Notes: generated by a model not told the origin, from the sequence alone. A DNA stretch of 64,000 nt from Schnuerera sp. xch1 (GCF_019931165.1 NZ_JAIOUP010000002.1:1-64000), one strand, 5' to 3'; positions 26,165 through 35,160 are shown, counted from the stretch's first letter. Numbers and translations are program-made.

Positions 26165-26809
26165 GTGAGAATACCTAAGCATATAGGTATCATCCCTGAT
26201 GGAAATAGAAGATGGGCTGTAAATAAAGGGCTCTCAAAAGAAAAAGGCTATGATAAAGGCTTAAACCCAGGTTTACAATTATTTAAATTATGTGAAGAAA
26301 TAGGTGTAGAAGAAATAACATATTATGGATTTACTATGGATAATACAAAACGACCGAAAATACAGAGATTATCCTTTACTAAAGCTTGTATAGATGCGGT
26401 CAAAATGTTAACATCTGAGAATGCTTCTCTATTAGTTGTAGGAAATACAGAATCTGAAATGTTTCCCAAATCTTTAATACCATTCACTTTAAAAAGACGA
26501 GATTTTGGGAAAGGTGGAATCAAAGTTAATTTTCTTGTTAATTATGGATGGCAATGGGATCTAAGAGACTATTTCACTTTAAATAATAAAAATACTAATA
26601 TAACTAATATGATTAAATCAAGGGATATATCAAGAATTGATCTTGTAATTAGATGGGGAGGAAGAAGAAGATTAAGTGGATTTCCTCCTCTTCAAACAGT
26701 ATATTCTGATATATATGTCATTGACGATTATTGGCCAGATTTTAAACCAGAACATTTCTACCAAGCACTTGAATGGTACGATAAACAGGATATAACTTTA
26801 GGAGGATGA
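26165..26809 (+). CDS. Divergent undecaprenyl diphosphate synthase-family protein
   Basis: 214 residues, GTG start after GGAAGG. The cis-prenyltransferase signature HIGIIPDGNRRWA gives the Mg2+-binding Asp at residue 12, and RWGGRRRLSGF near 163-173 matches the isopentenyl-diphosphate-binding RxGGxxRLS region. It is shorter than typical UppS (~250). The usual FSTENWxRP is FTMDNTKRP and the usual NYGGR is NYGWQ. So the fold and substrate pockets look kept but altered; it is probably a paralogue with another substrate or chain length, not the housekeeping enzyme. A terminator overlaps its stop codon. Confidence 0.8.
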   Translation: MRIPKHIGIIPDGNRRWAVNKGLSKEKGYDKGLNPGLQLFKLCEEIGVEEITYYGFTMDNTKRPKIQRLSFTKACIDAVKMLTSENASLLVVGNTESEMFPKSLIPFTLKRRDFGKGGIKVNFLVNYGWQWDLRDYFTLNNKNTNITNMIKSRDISRIDLVIRWGGRRRLSGFPPLQTVYSDIYVIDDYWPDFKPEHFYQALEWYDKQDITLGG

Positions 26810-26822
26810 TCCTCCTTTTTTG
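26800..26822 (+). terminator. Terminator after the UppS-like gene
   Basis: AGGAGG / CCTCCT stem with a 5-nt loop followed by six T; it includes the stop codon. Confidence 0.85.
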
Positions 26823-26879
26823 TTGCTTTAATATAAACAAAGTGCTAAAATTAAAAGACATAGATTTAGGAGGTTAGGC

Positions 26880-27548
26880 ATGAAAAATTATGGTGTATTT
26901 GACATTATTGGTCCAACTATGATTGGTCCATCTAGTTCTCATACAGCTGGTGCTGTCAGAATTGGGAAAATTGCAAGGAGCTTAGTTGACGATTCCTTTT
27001 TTAAAGTTTCATTTCATCTACATGGTTCCTTTGCGAAAACTTATAAAGGTCATGGTACTGATAGAGCCTTAGTAGGAGGAATACTTGGCATGAACCCTTA
27101 TGACGAAAGAATAAAAAGTTCATTTGATATTGCTGAAAAGAACAATATTCAAATAGAGTTTATTGAAGATGATTTAGGGTATGTACATCCAAATACTGTA
27201 AAAATAGTTTTTCAATACAAAGAAAAAGATAATTATTATATAATAGGCTCGTCTATTGGTGGTGGAAATATTCTTATCACCAATATAAATGGAAATGAAG
27301 TTGAGTTTTCAGGAAATTATCCAACTATCCTAGTGAAGTATAATGATAGAAAAGGTTCAATAAGTAGAATTAGTTCCATACTTTCAAATAATGATATAAA
27401 TATAGCTACAATGAAAGTATCAAGAAAAGAGAAGATAGCCACCATGTTAATTGAATTGGACAGTCCTATAGAAAACAAAATAATAAACAAAATATCTTTA
27501 TTAGATGAAATTATATATATTACTGGAATTAACTCTATTGAGAGGTGA
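26880..27548 (+). CDS. sdaAB: L-serine dehydratase, iron-sulfur type, beta subunit
   Basis: 222 residues. The N-terminal VFDIIGPTMIGPSSSHTAGAVRIG binds substrate, and the C-terminal ~75 residues form an ACT domain (PTILVKYNDRKGSISRISSILSNNDINIATMKVSR). With the alpha subunit it converts L-serine to pyruvate and ammonia using an oxygen-sensitive [4Fe-4S] cluster. The ribosome site of the alpha gene overlaps its stop codon, so the two are translationally linked. Confidence 0.96.
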   Translation: MKNYGVFDIIGPTMIGPSSSHTAGAVRIGKIARSLVDDSFFKVSFHLHGSFAKTYKGHGTDRALVGGILGMNPYDERIKSSFDIAEKNNIQIEFIEDDLGYVHPNTVKIVFQYKEKDNYYIIGSSIGGGNILITNINGNEVEFSGNYPTILVKYNDRKGSISRISSILSNNDINIATMKVSRKEKIATMLIELDSPIENKIINKISLLDEIIYITGINSIER

Positions 27549-27552
27549 AAAA

Positions 27553-28419
27553 ATGTTTAACAAAGGATCAGAACTTTTAAAATTATGCAAAGATAATGAT
27601 AAAAAAATTTCTGAAATAGTAATAAAAAGTGAAATGGAAAGTTCCGATATTACGTATGATGAATTGATGAACAAAATGAAAGAAGTACTAAAAACTATGG
27701 ACAAGTCTGCTAATTCTGCTTTGAATAAAGAAATCATTTCTGTTAGTAAAATTAGTGGTGGTAATGCTAAAAAAATAGAAAATTATAAAGATAATGGTAA
27801 AACAATCAGTGGAGATTTAATTAATTCAGCTATGGCAAAAGCATTATCAACTTCAGAAATTAATGCATCCATGGGAAAAATTGTAGCTGCACCAACTGCA
27901 GGAGCATCTGGAATACTACCAAGTGCTTTATTAACCGTTAAAGAAAAATTTAATCTTTCAGATGAAAACTTAATCCATGGACTATTTGCAGCAGCAGGAA
28001 TAGGCGAAATAGTATCTAAAAATGCAACTGTATCGGGTGCAGAAGGAGGCTGTCAAGCAGAATGTGGAGTTGCAAGTGCTATGGCAGCTGCAGCTATTGT
28101 AGAATTAGTAGGCGGAGATGTAGAATCTTCTTTTCATGCTGCTTCATTTGCTTTAATTAATATTATGGGTTTGGTTTGTGATCCTATAGCTGGTCTAGTA
28201 GAATTTCCCTGTGCATTACGTAATGCTTCTGGAGTAGCGAATGCCTTAATATCCGCAGATTTAGCCATGGCAGGAATCAAATCTATAGTACCATTTGACG
28301 AAGTAGTAGATGCTATGTATAAAGTAGGAAAGGCAATGCCTGAATCTTTAAGAGAGACAGCCCTAGGTGGTATAGCAGCAACCTTTACAGGAAATGAGAT
28401 TAAAAAAAGATTTGAATAA
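27553..28419 (+). CDS. sdaAA: L-serine dehydratase, iron-sulfur type, alpha subunit
   Basis: 288 residues from ATG 27553, which follows GAGGTG; an in-frame upstream ATG at 27505 lies inside sdaAB without a ribosome site. APTAGASGILPSALL, GAEGGCQAECGVASAMAAAA and GLVCDPIAGLVEFPCALRNASG contain the Cys residues that hold the catalytic [4Fe-4S] cluster. It provides pyruvate from serine, fitting the other serine, threonine and glyoxylate-related enzymes nearby. Confidence 0.96.
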   Translation: MFNKGSELLKLCKDNDKKISEIVIKSEMESSDITYDELMNKMKEVLKTMDKSANSALNKEIISVSKISGGNAKKIENYKDNGKTISGDLINSAMAKALSTSEINASMGKIVAAPTAGASGILPSALLTVKEKFNLSDENLIHGLFAAAGIGEIVSKNATVSGAEGGCQAECGVASAMAAAAIVELVGGDVESSFHAASFALINIMGLVCDPIAGLVEFPCALRNASGVANALISADLAMAGIKSIVPFDEVVDAMYKVGKAMPESLRETALGGIAATFTGNEIKKRFE

Positions 28420-28433
28420 AATTAAAAAGCTGT

Positions 28434-28468
28434 CTAAAACCTTATAGAAATTCTCTATAAGGTTTTAG
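28434..28468. terminator. Bidirectional terminator between sdaAA and aconitase-like gene
   Basis: A perfect 15-bp stem with a 5-nt loop between converging genes. Confidence 0.85.
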
Positions 28469-28508
28469 ATTATGAACAAGATGAATAACCATGAAATCAT
28501 CTTATTAA

Positions 28509-29705
28509 TTATATTTTAGTTATCTTACCTTTTATTGCAAAGATAGCTGCTACCTTAGGAGAAGCTAGATATATTTGTCCTCGTCTATCACCCATTCTCC
28601 CCATCGTATTTCTAGGTGTAGTTGTTACTATAATATCTTCTTTGCTTATAACCCCTTGATGAATACCTGAACAAGCTCCACAGCCAGGGTTAATAATTAC
28701 ACCTCCACTGCTTCTAATTATTTGGCTATATCCTAGCCTATCCATGTCATTTGCTATTTTTCTTGATGCTGGACATATTATTAATGTTATATCGTGATGT
28801 ATTTTCTTACTTAACAATACTTTTGCTACCTGTTCCATATCATCAAGCCTACCATTTGTACAGCCTCCAATATATACTTGAGATATCTTTACTTCTTCAA
28901 CATCTTGTACGCTTACTATATTTTCTACAGAACCAGGTAATACAATAAAAGATGTTATTTCACTTACATCAAAACTATATACATCATCATCTATTCTATT
29001 CTCTTCAAAAAAATATACTGTTTTAGCCCCTATTTCTCCTAGCATATTTCCTATAACCATTTTTTGGCTCTCACTAAGCTGTTTTAAAACATCTCCACAT
29101 AGTAGTATAGCATTGTTTTTTAATTCAATACTTCCTAATTTCTTAATTAAAAACAAGCTTATATCTTTTCCGCTAATTTTAGTCTTATTTTCATTATCAT
29201 AATTAAAATTTCCAGTTAATCCAATCTTTATTACTTTAGGAACCGTAAGAGTATATTTCCCTGTTGTTAATACCGATACCATTTCATTAGCAGTAATAGA
29301 AAAAGGAATTGCACCTAATCCAGCTGATGTACACATATGACCATCTACTCCTACTATTATTCTATCTTTAAGTGTATTACCAAATTTCTCAACTATTACT
29401 TGATGCAATATCCCTTCACCGTTATCATATAAATGAATTTCGTATTTTTCACAGAATTTTTTTATCATTTGATAATTCTCTCTAGATTTAATATCAGGTG
29501 CAGGAAGAAAATGATCGACGGTTACATAAAGTTTATCCCAGCAGATTATATATTGATCAGAAGCTAAATTCTTAAATTCTTCTATAATTTTTAACATAGA
29601 TCCATCATGAGCCAAACCTAAGTCTACATTAATTTTTATCTCTTGTCCACATTTTATTTTACCTAAGTTGGCCGAACTTGCCAGTAATTCATATATTATG
29701 TTCAT
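28509..29705 (-). CDS. Aconitase/isopropylmalate isomerase-family large subunit (orphan)
   Basis: 398 residues of the LeuC/homoaconitase type. DGHMCTSAGLGAIPFSITANEM is the substrate-binding region, and GGCTNGR plus NPGCGACSG supply the three Cys for a [4Fe-4S] cluster. These enzymes dehydrate and rehydrate 2- or 3-hydroxy acids, but need a small swivelling subunit (LeuD type) that is not present in this window or fused here. It is preceded on the same strand by a GntP permease, suggesting a hydroxy-acid substrate such as a methylmalate or gluconate-like acid. The substrate is unknown. Confidence 0.85.
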   Translation of the reverse strand: MNIIYELLASSANLGKIKCGQEIKINVDLGLAHDGSMLKIIEEFKNLASDQYIICWDKLYVTVDHFLPAPDIKSRENYQMIKKFCEKYEIHLYDNGEGILHQVIVEKFGNTLKDRIIVGVDGHMCTSAGLGAIPFSITANEMVSVLTTGKYTLTVPKVIKIGLTGNFNYDNENKTKISGKDISLFLIKKLGSIELKNNAILLCGDVLKQLSESQKMVIGNMLGEIGAKTVYFFEENRIDDDVYSFDVSEITSFIVLPGSVENIVSVQDVEEVKISQVYIGGCTNGRLDDMEQVAKVLLSKKIHHDITLIICPASRKIANDMDRLGYSQIIRSSGGVIINPGCGACSGIHQGVISKEDIIVTTTPRNTMGRMGDRRGQIYLASPKVAAIFAIKGKITKI

Positions 29706-29717
29706 AATTGTTCCTCC

Positions 29718-29760
29718 TAAAACATTATAGGGGATGGGTTTTATCCCCTATAATGTTTTA
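29718..29760 (-). terminator. Intercistronic hairpin between gntP and the aconitase-like gene
   Basis: A perfect 18-bp stem with a 7-nt loop, 2 nt beyond the gntP stop. On the minus strand its 3' arm abuts the GGAGG of the next gene. The tail lacks a T-run, so it may act as a partial terminator or an mRNA-stabilising stem. Confidence 0.65.
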
Positions 29761-29762
29761 CT

Positions 29763-31130
29763 TTATATAATTCCTATACCCCATAGAATCCAAGTAGCAA
29801 CAAAGCATACAATTCCACCTACTAATGTAGCTCCACCATAAGATAGTAATGCCTCCTTTAATTTCATCTTAGACAAGGATGTACATACCCAAAAATAACT
29901 ACTATTGACATATTTAATAATAATTGAACCTGATGCTCCAGCTAACATAGCAGCTTCTGGTGATAAACCTAATTTTGAAAGCATTGGAGCAACAAGTGAT
30001 GCTGCTGTAATACATCCAACAGTAGTAGAACCTGTTATCATGTTACCGATGATGCCTATAATAAACGGTAATAAGATTGCAGGCATTCCGGTTGATGCAA
30101 CCCAATTAACAATAGCATCAACCGCTGGAGTTCCCTTAAGAATTTCGCTTAATGAACCTCCCATTCCTGTTACTATTATAATCATTGCAGATGTTCGTAA
30201 GCCTTCTTCTACCCATTCATTTTTAGCTGATTCTTTATGAGATTTGCTTGTAATATTAATATAAGATAAACCTACTCCAATAGCTAAAGCAACTACTGGC
30301 CATCCGAGAAATTTCATAATTGTCTTAACCATTCCATCTCCTGGTAAGAATAAATCTATCACACTTTGGACAGCAATTAAAACTATTGGTACTATAATAG
30401 GTAGATAAGACCTTAATGTAGATGGTAATTTTATATCTTCTTCAGTTGTTGCTGCTTCCTCATCAAGGAAAGTTGTTCCAATAAATTCTTCTGAAGGAGG
30501 TGCATCTAGTCTTGGACCCACAACATATTGTCCCCAAGCCCATGATGCAATTGAACCAAATAGGCCACAAACACTTCCCCAAATTATGACTTTGCCAATA
30601 TCCGCACCAATTAATGCTGCTGCAGCTATAGGTCCAGGTGTAGGAGGTACAATAGCGTGAGTTATTTGTAATGCACCTACTAATCCAGTTGACATAGTAG
30701 CCATAGACTCACCCATTGTTGCTGCTGCCGAATGTATCAATGGATTCAATATAACATACGCTACATCTGAAAATACAGCTATACCTAAAACAAATCCAGA
30801 AAAAGTTAAAGCCAATGGCATTCTTTTTCTTCCTACAAGATTAATCATAGATTTTGTTATCACTTGAATTGCACCAGTATATTTAAGAGCTTCAGCCATA
30901 ATTGAGCCAAGCACTATAACAACTGCAATACTTTCTAATGTGCCACCAAAACCTGCTTCAAAAGCATTAATAAATTTATCAATATTAACCTCCGGTAAAA
31001 GTGCAAACGCCATTATTGGTAACAACATTGCAAAGAATACATGCCACTTGAATTTTGCTATAAAAAACATTAAGAAAAAGACTATGCCAAGAAAACCGAC
31101 TAAAGTAATCGTAACATTATCAATAATCAT
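29763..31130 (-). CDS. GntP-family permease (first copy)
   Basis: 455 residues, about 12 hydrophobic segments. The family motif HAIVPPTPGPIAAAALIGADIG and the C-terminal ASGSIIIKYVNSSYFWVC identify the gluconate/hydroxy-acid:H+ symporter family, which also includes D-serine and 2-hydroxy-acid carriers. It lies upstream of the orphan aconitase-like gene, so it may import that enzyme's substrate. A 7-bp inverted repeat lies about 100 bp upstream. Ribosome site GGGGG. Confidence 0.92.
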   Translation of the reverse strand: MIIDNVTITLVGFLGIVFFLMFFIAKFKWHVFFAMLLPIMAFALLPEVNIDKFINAFEAGFGGTLESIAVVIVLGSIMAEALKYTGAIQVITKSMINLVGRKRMPLALTFSGFVLGIAVFSDVAYVILNPLIHSAAATMGESMATMSTGLVGALQITHAIVPPTPGPIAAAALIGADIGKVIIWGSVCGLFGSIASWAWGQYVVGPRLDAPPSEEFIGTTFLDEEAATTEEDIKLPSTLRSYLPIIVPIVLIAVQSVIDLFLPGDGMVKTIMKFLGWPVVALAIGVGLSYINITSKSHKESAKNEWVEEGLRTSAMIIIVTGMGGSLSEILKGTPAVDAIVNWVASTGMPAILLPFIIGIIGNMITGSTTVGCITAASLVAPMLSKLGLSPEAAMLAGASGSIIIKYVNSSYFWVCTSLSKMKLKEALLSYGGATLVGGIVCFVATWILWGIGII

Positions 31131-31228
31131 ATTTTTATCCCCCTTTATTTCTTTATTTTAAGTTAACCCATTCAATAAGATCCCATTTCTGATTAAACTA
31201 TTACTTTCCAAACATATATTGTGGTTAA

Positions 31229-31253
31229 TGTTGTATAAACCATTTGTACAACA
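31229..31253. promoter_or_regulatory. Operator-like inverted repeat upstream of the first GntP gene
   Basis: TGTTGTA and TACAACA separated by 11 nt, in the 207-bp gap between the threonine aldolase gene and the permease gene. Symmetry and position suggest a regulator site; no regulator can be named. Confidence 0.35.
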
Positions 31254-31337
31254 ACTATCATATAAACATCTCTATTATGAATAAACTTAAGTATATCTTA
31301 TTATGGCGTTAAGAATTTTAGATAAAATTATTTCAAA

Positions 31338-32378
31338 TTATAAATTGTTAATTATATCTTTTACAGATTCTATAACATAGTTAATATGAGATTCATCAAT
31401 ACCCCAATGTGTTACCATTCTGAATGACGTTTTTGAAATCCTTTTAGCCTTAATCCCTTTATTCAATAACTTTGATAAAAAATCTTCAATAGTAATAGGT
31501 AACATTTCAATTGAACCAGAAATAATATTAGTGTGTATTCGTGTTATATCCACTATTAATCCTTTTATGTTAGATAATCCATTTCCTAGTAATTTAGCAT
31601 TATCGTGGTCTATGGAAATTCGTGGTATCATAGTCTTTAATGCAATTATTCCCGATGCTGCAACAAATCCTGCTTGTCTATATCCTCCACCAATACGTTG
31701 TTTAATCCATCTTGCCTTTTTAATAAATTTCTTATTACCTAACAATACAGCACCAAAAGGAGCAGCTAAACCTTTGGTTAGTGCAAACATAACTGCATCC
31801 ACATTTTTAACAATCTCTTTTACATCAATATCTAAAGCTACTGCTGCATTAAATATTCTTGCACCATCCATATAAACAGGAATACCGTTCCCCTCAGCTA
31901 AATTACAAACTTCATTAATATTGTGCAAAGGTACTACTAAACCAGCATTTAAATTATTAGTGTTTTCTATACATATTAATCCAGTTTTCGGTGCTTGAAT
32001 CCCTTCTTCCTGAATTAATTCTTCCATAAATTCTATATCATAAATGCCATTAGGAACAGATATAGGTCTAGTTTGAACTTGAGATAAAGCTGCAAGCCCT
32101 CCCACCTCTAAATTGTATATGTGGGATGTGTCTCCAACTATAACTTCTTCTCCCCTATTGGTAAAAGTCATAACTGCTATCTGATTAGCCATAGTTCCAG
32201 AGCTAACGAATAATCCATCTTCTTTACCTAACATTTCCGCTGCTAGAGATTCCAATTGCTTTACCGTAGGATCTTCCCCTAATATATCATCACCTACAAC
32301 AGCATTATAAATTGCTTCTCTCATCTCTTGGGTTGGTTGAGTAACTGTATCTGACCGTAGATCAATAATCTGTTTCAT
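31338..32378 (-). CDS. ltaE: Low-specificity L-threonine aldolase
   Basis: 346 residues, PLP-dependent, fold type I. The N-terminus IDLRSDTVTQPTQEMR is diagnostic; IYMDGAR-type Asp (here VYMDGARIFNAA) and the PLP Lys in ALTKGLAAPFG (about 202) are present. It cleaves L-threonine (and allo-threonine) to glycine and acetaldehyde. Start ATG 32378 follows GAGGTGA; the ATG 18 nt upstream lacks a ribosome site. It sits among other amino-acid and oxo-acid genes on the minus strand. Confidence 0.95.
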   Translation of the reverse strand: MKQIIDLRSDTVTQPTQEMREAIYNAVVGDDILGEDPTVKQLESLAAEMLGKEDGLFVSSGTMANQIAVMTFTNRGEEVIVGDTSHIYNLEVGGLAALSQVQTRPISVPNGIYDIEFMEELIQEEGIQAPKTGLICIENTNNLNAGLVVPLHNINEVCNLAEGNGIPVYMDGARIFNAAVALDIDVKEIVKNVDAVMFALTKGLAAPFGAVLLGNKKFIKKARWIKQRIGGGYRQAGFVAASGIIALKTMIPRISIDHDNAKLLGNGLSNIKGLIVDITRIHTNIISGSIEMLPITIEDFLSKLLNKGIKAKRISKTSFRMVTHWGIDESHINYVIESVKDIINNL

Positions 32379-32601
32379 TAAATCACCTCGCACCATTATT
32401 AATATTTTGAATATTATGAAAATTTTATGTATTGCTCTAGATGGTTTGTGTGTTTTTTAAATTTTATTAATATAAAATAAGAACCATACGAATGAATTAG
32501 CCTTAACTTATACATGATAATATCAACGTTATATTCCAATAATATAATTATTAATCATTATCCATCTTTCTATATGTTTTAATATGTGCGTCATGAATAA
32601 T

Positions 32602-33243
32602 TCAGTCTCGTTCTGTAACGCTTAGCTTTGCCATCTCTTCTAAAATTGCAGCAACTCTAACAGGATTGACTATTCCACAATGGCATTGACTAGCTAACTC
32701 CTCTGCAGCTTCTTTCGCAGTCTTTTTTCCCATTTTTATCATTTCAGCCATATATTCAATCAAATTAAAAGCAATCATCCCGTGTCCACACATAGTATTG
32801 ATTTGCAATACTTTTTCAGTAGGCAATTTTTTTGTATTTCCTAATATCCCTAAAGAATTTTCTACTGTATGTCTTTGAATACCCGCTTCACTACAACATT
32901 TATCTACGTGTTTTAAAATACCTGAAACTACAATTGAAAGACCTAAATTAGCTTCCTTCAAATCCTTTAATACTTTTACTACTGTTTCTACATCGGTAAA
33001 TACAGCATGAAATATGGAATTATCCTTAGTACCATTTTCAATTACACTTTTTGATAATGAATACATATTTCCTGTAACCATGTCGCCTATATTTACAGGA
33101 TCATACTTATTTACGATATTGTAAAAATCTTGAAACAATGGTGCTGTTCCTTTTGCATTAACAGTTTGTGCTGCAATTGCAAATATTACATAATCATTTT
33201 TCAAGTTTTCATAAGTTCCACGTCTATGTAATGTATGTGTCAT
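32602..33243 (-). CDS. Conserved Cys/His-rich protein of unknown function
   Basis: 213 residues, no membrane segment. It contains CC at 116-117 with flanking His 112 and 125, CGH at 152-154 and the unusual CHC at 187-189 (QCHCGIVNPVR), enough ligands for one or two metal or Fe-S sites. It starts immediately after the stop of the ferredoxin-like gene, which implies a stable pair. The pair follows the dehydrogenase and class V aminotransferase genes. I do not recognise the family. A redox or lyase role linked to the ferredoxin partner is inference only. Confidence 0.75.
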   Translation of the reverse strand: MTHTLHRRGTYENLKNDYVIFAIAAQTVNAKGTAPLFQDFYNIVNKYDPVNIGDMVTGNMYSLSKSVIENGTKDNSIFHAVFTDVETVVKVLKDLKEANLGLSIVVSGILKHVDKCCSEAGIQRHTVENSLGILGNTKKLPTEKVLQINTMCGHGMIAFNLIEYMAEMIKMGKKTAKEAAEELASQCHCGIVNPVRVAAILEEMAKLSVTERD

Positions 33244-33972
33244 TTATTCTCCCTCCTTAAATAAAGGTCTACCTAATCCTACATTAGTCTTACCTGTAAT
33301 ATAAGGTTCAAATCCTAATTTTTTCGCAATAGATTCTGCAGGAGATGTGTTATCTTGATCTAATCTACATGCTAAATCCACACTAAAAACTGTATCTACA
33401 TTATTTGCTACTTGTTTTGTTGCTAATAAAACTTTCTCTAGTTTATCTATATCTACATCAAACTCAACTATTGCAGATAATACTTTTTCATTTAATACAT
33501 CATCTTTGATTTTTCCTGTAGCTTTATTCACCATTAAGTCTGTTACTGGATTAAACATTTCAAAGGTGACTCCAATAAGGGCAACTGCCATAGCAACTTT
33601 TTCAACATCTATAAATCGAGTTCCTGTCCCAGGGCGACCCAATTCTATCGCTACTCCTACATGTCCCCTTCTAAATCTACCAGTTACATCATTTGTTTTC
33701 ATTTCCTCTGTCCCACGGCCGGGTACAGATGTGGTTTTATGAGGAATTAACGGATTGGAAAAGGTTTGTCTTAGTTTTCTCATTTCATCTAGTTCTTGTT
33801 GTTTTAATGCATCTGTAGTACATACATTTGAACGCAAACAAATACCACATTCAACACACTCATCTAAATCTATTTCACACTTTCTTTGATTTTCGTTATA
33901 GTTGATACATTCCATAGGACAGTAAAGTTGGCAACGTTTGCAGCCAATGCAAATTTCTTTTTCAATTATCAT
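33244..33972 (-). CDS. 2[4Fe-4S] ferredoxin-domain protein with unknown C-terminal domain
   Basis: 242 residues. An N-terminal bacterial ferredoxin domain has Cys at about 8, 11, 14, 18 (CIGCKRCQLYC) and 39, 42, 45, 51 (CVECGICLRSNVC). A C-terminal domain of roughly 160 residues is not recognised; it has GRFRRGHVGVAIELGRPGTGTRF, a glycine/arginine-rich stretch. It probably passes electrons to or from the adjacent 213-residue protein. The two genes abut. Ribosome site GGAGGG. Function unknown. Confidence 0.8.
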   Translation of the reverse strand: MIIEKEICIGCKRCQLYCPMECINYNENQRKCEIDLDECVECGICLRSNVCTTDALKQQELDEMRKLRQTFSNPLIPHKTTSVPGRGTEEMKTNDVTGRFRRGHVGVAIELGRPGTGTRFIDVEKVAMAVALIGVTFEMFNPVTDLMVNKATGKIKDDVLNEKVLSAIVEFDVDIDKLEKVLLATKQVANNVDTVFSVDLACRLDQDNTSPAESIAKKLGFEPYITGKTNVGLGRPLFKEGE

Positions 33973-34043
33973 TTTAACCCTCCTCCATAATATTTCAGTA
34001 ATAAATATTTTAAAATTTACTTATTTATATATCATATGGATAG

Positions 34044-34071
34044 AGAGCTGTAGGTGAAATTCTACAGCTCT
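34044..34071. terminator. Hairpin between dehydrogenase and ferredoxin-like genes
   Basis: A 10-bp perfect stem (AGAGCTGTAG / CTACAGCTCT), 8-nt loop. The T-rich tail is on the plus strand, opposite to the genes, so it may only partly stop the minus-strand operon or may stop antisense transcription. Confidence 0.5.
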
Positions 34072-34080
34072 TTTATTTTA

Positions 34081-35160
34081 TTATCTATATCTGTCAAATA
34101 ATTCATCTATGGTCTTAATATCAGAACCTATTCCAACATCTTTTGCAATCTTTATCATCTTAGCTTGTATTCCTTCTGCAACAGGAATTCCTGTCTCTTT
34201 TATCTTTTCGGCTCTTAAGAATTCTATTTCACCTGGAATATATATTTCTTCTACTCCTACAGCTTTTTCCGTATTCTTCATTGTTTCTATATATTCATCC
34301 ATAGATTTCTTAAATGTATTTAAATCTAAGAACTTAGAAATATCTATAGCAAGCATGAAATGTCCTATTTTTTCTGGTTTTGTACAATCAGGATCAAATT
34401 TATTTCCAATATCCAATCCATAAGCTGACTGTGACAAAACTGCCGAAAGGATGTCTATAACCATAGCCAAACCGTAACCTTTATACCCTCCAATTGGTAA
34501 TAATGAACCATTCAATGCTTCATTTGGATCTTCCGTAGGCTTTCCATCTTTATCAACTGCCCATCCTAAAGGAATCTTTTTACCTTCTTCTGCAGCTTTT
34601 CTAATTTTACCAAATGCTACAACGCTAGTAGCCATATCTAAAACTAGAGGATAATGTTTTCCTGCTGGAATTGCTATAGTAACTGGATTTGTACCTATCA
34701 TAGATACACTTCCTCCAGTTGGAGCTACATTAGGAGTACTATTTGTCATAGTCATCCCTATAAGATTAGCCTCTGCAAACTTCCATCCATAATAATTTCC
34801 GACACCGTAGTGGTTACTATTCTTTATTGATACAGCTGCAAATCCATGTTTTTTTGCTGCTTCTATACACATGTTTATAGCTGTTGGTCCTACTACATTC
34901 CCTGGACCATTGTCTCCATCTAAAGCTATTAGATTTTCTGATTCATTTGTTTGTCTAATATTTGGAGTTGGATTTACAGCTTTTTGTTGTAATCTTCTTA
35001 CATACATCGGCATACGAGCCAAACCATGAGTATTAACACCAGTAACATCCGACTGCACTACTACATCTGCAGCTAACTTAGCATCTTCTTCTCTTACTCC
35101 TAGATGTTTAAAAACATCTGTAACAAACTTATGTTCAACTTTTTTGTTAGTATAATACAT
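34081..35160 (-). CDS. Malate/L-lactate dehydrogenase family (Ldh_2) oxidoreductase
   Basis: About 359 residues, NAD(P)-dependent. Landmarks are DVVVQSDVTGVNTHGLARMP, the catalytic His in AVSIKNSNHYGVGNYYGW, MTMTNSTPNVAPTGG and GGYKGYGLAMVIDILS. The family reduces or oxidises 2-hydroxy/2-oxo acids (malate, sulfolactate, ureidoglycolate, 2,3-diketogulonate). The start is placed at the second of two adjacent ATGs for best spacing from GGAGG. It follows the class V aminotransferase by about 70 nt, so a 2-oxo acid shared with that enzyme is likely. The substrate is unresolved. Confidence 0.9.
   Translation of the reverse strand: MYYTNKKVEHKFVTDVFKHLGVREEDAKLAADVVVQSDVTGVNTHGLARMPMYVRRLQQKAVNPTPNIRQTNESENLIALDGDNGPGNVVGPTAINMCIEAAKKHGFAAVSIKNSNHYGVGNYYGWKFAEANLIGMTMTNSTPNVAPTGGSVSMIGTNPVTIAIPAGKHYPLVLDMATSVVAFGKIRKAAEEGKKIPLGWAVDKDGKPTEDPNEALNGSLLPIGGYKGYGLAMVIDILSAVLSQSAYGLDIGNKFDPDCTKPEKIGHFMLAIDISKFLDLNTFKKSMDEYIETMKNTEKAVGVEEIYIPGEIEFLRAEKIKETGIPVAEGIQAKMIKIAKDVGIGSDIKTIDELFDRYR

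Noticed and set aside
26880-28419. Glycine or other riboswitch before the serine dehydratase genes
   Set aside because: The leader is about 60 nt, AT-rich and without conserved riboswitch motifs.
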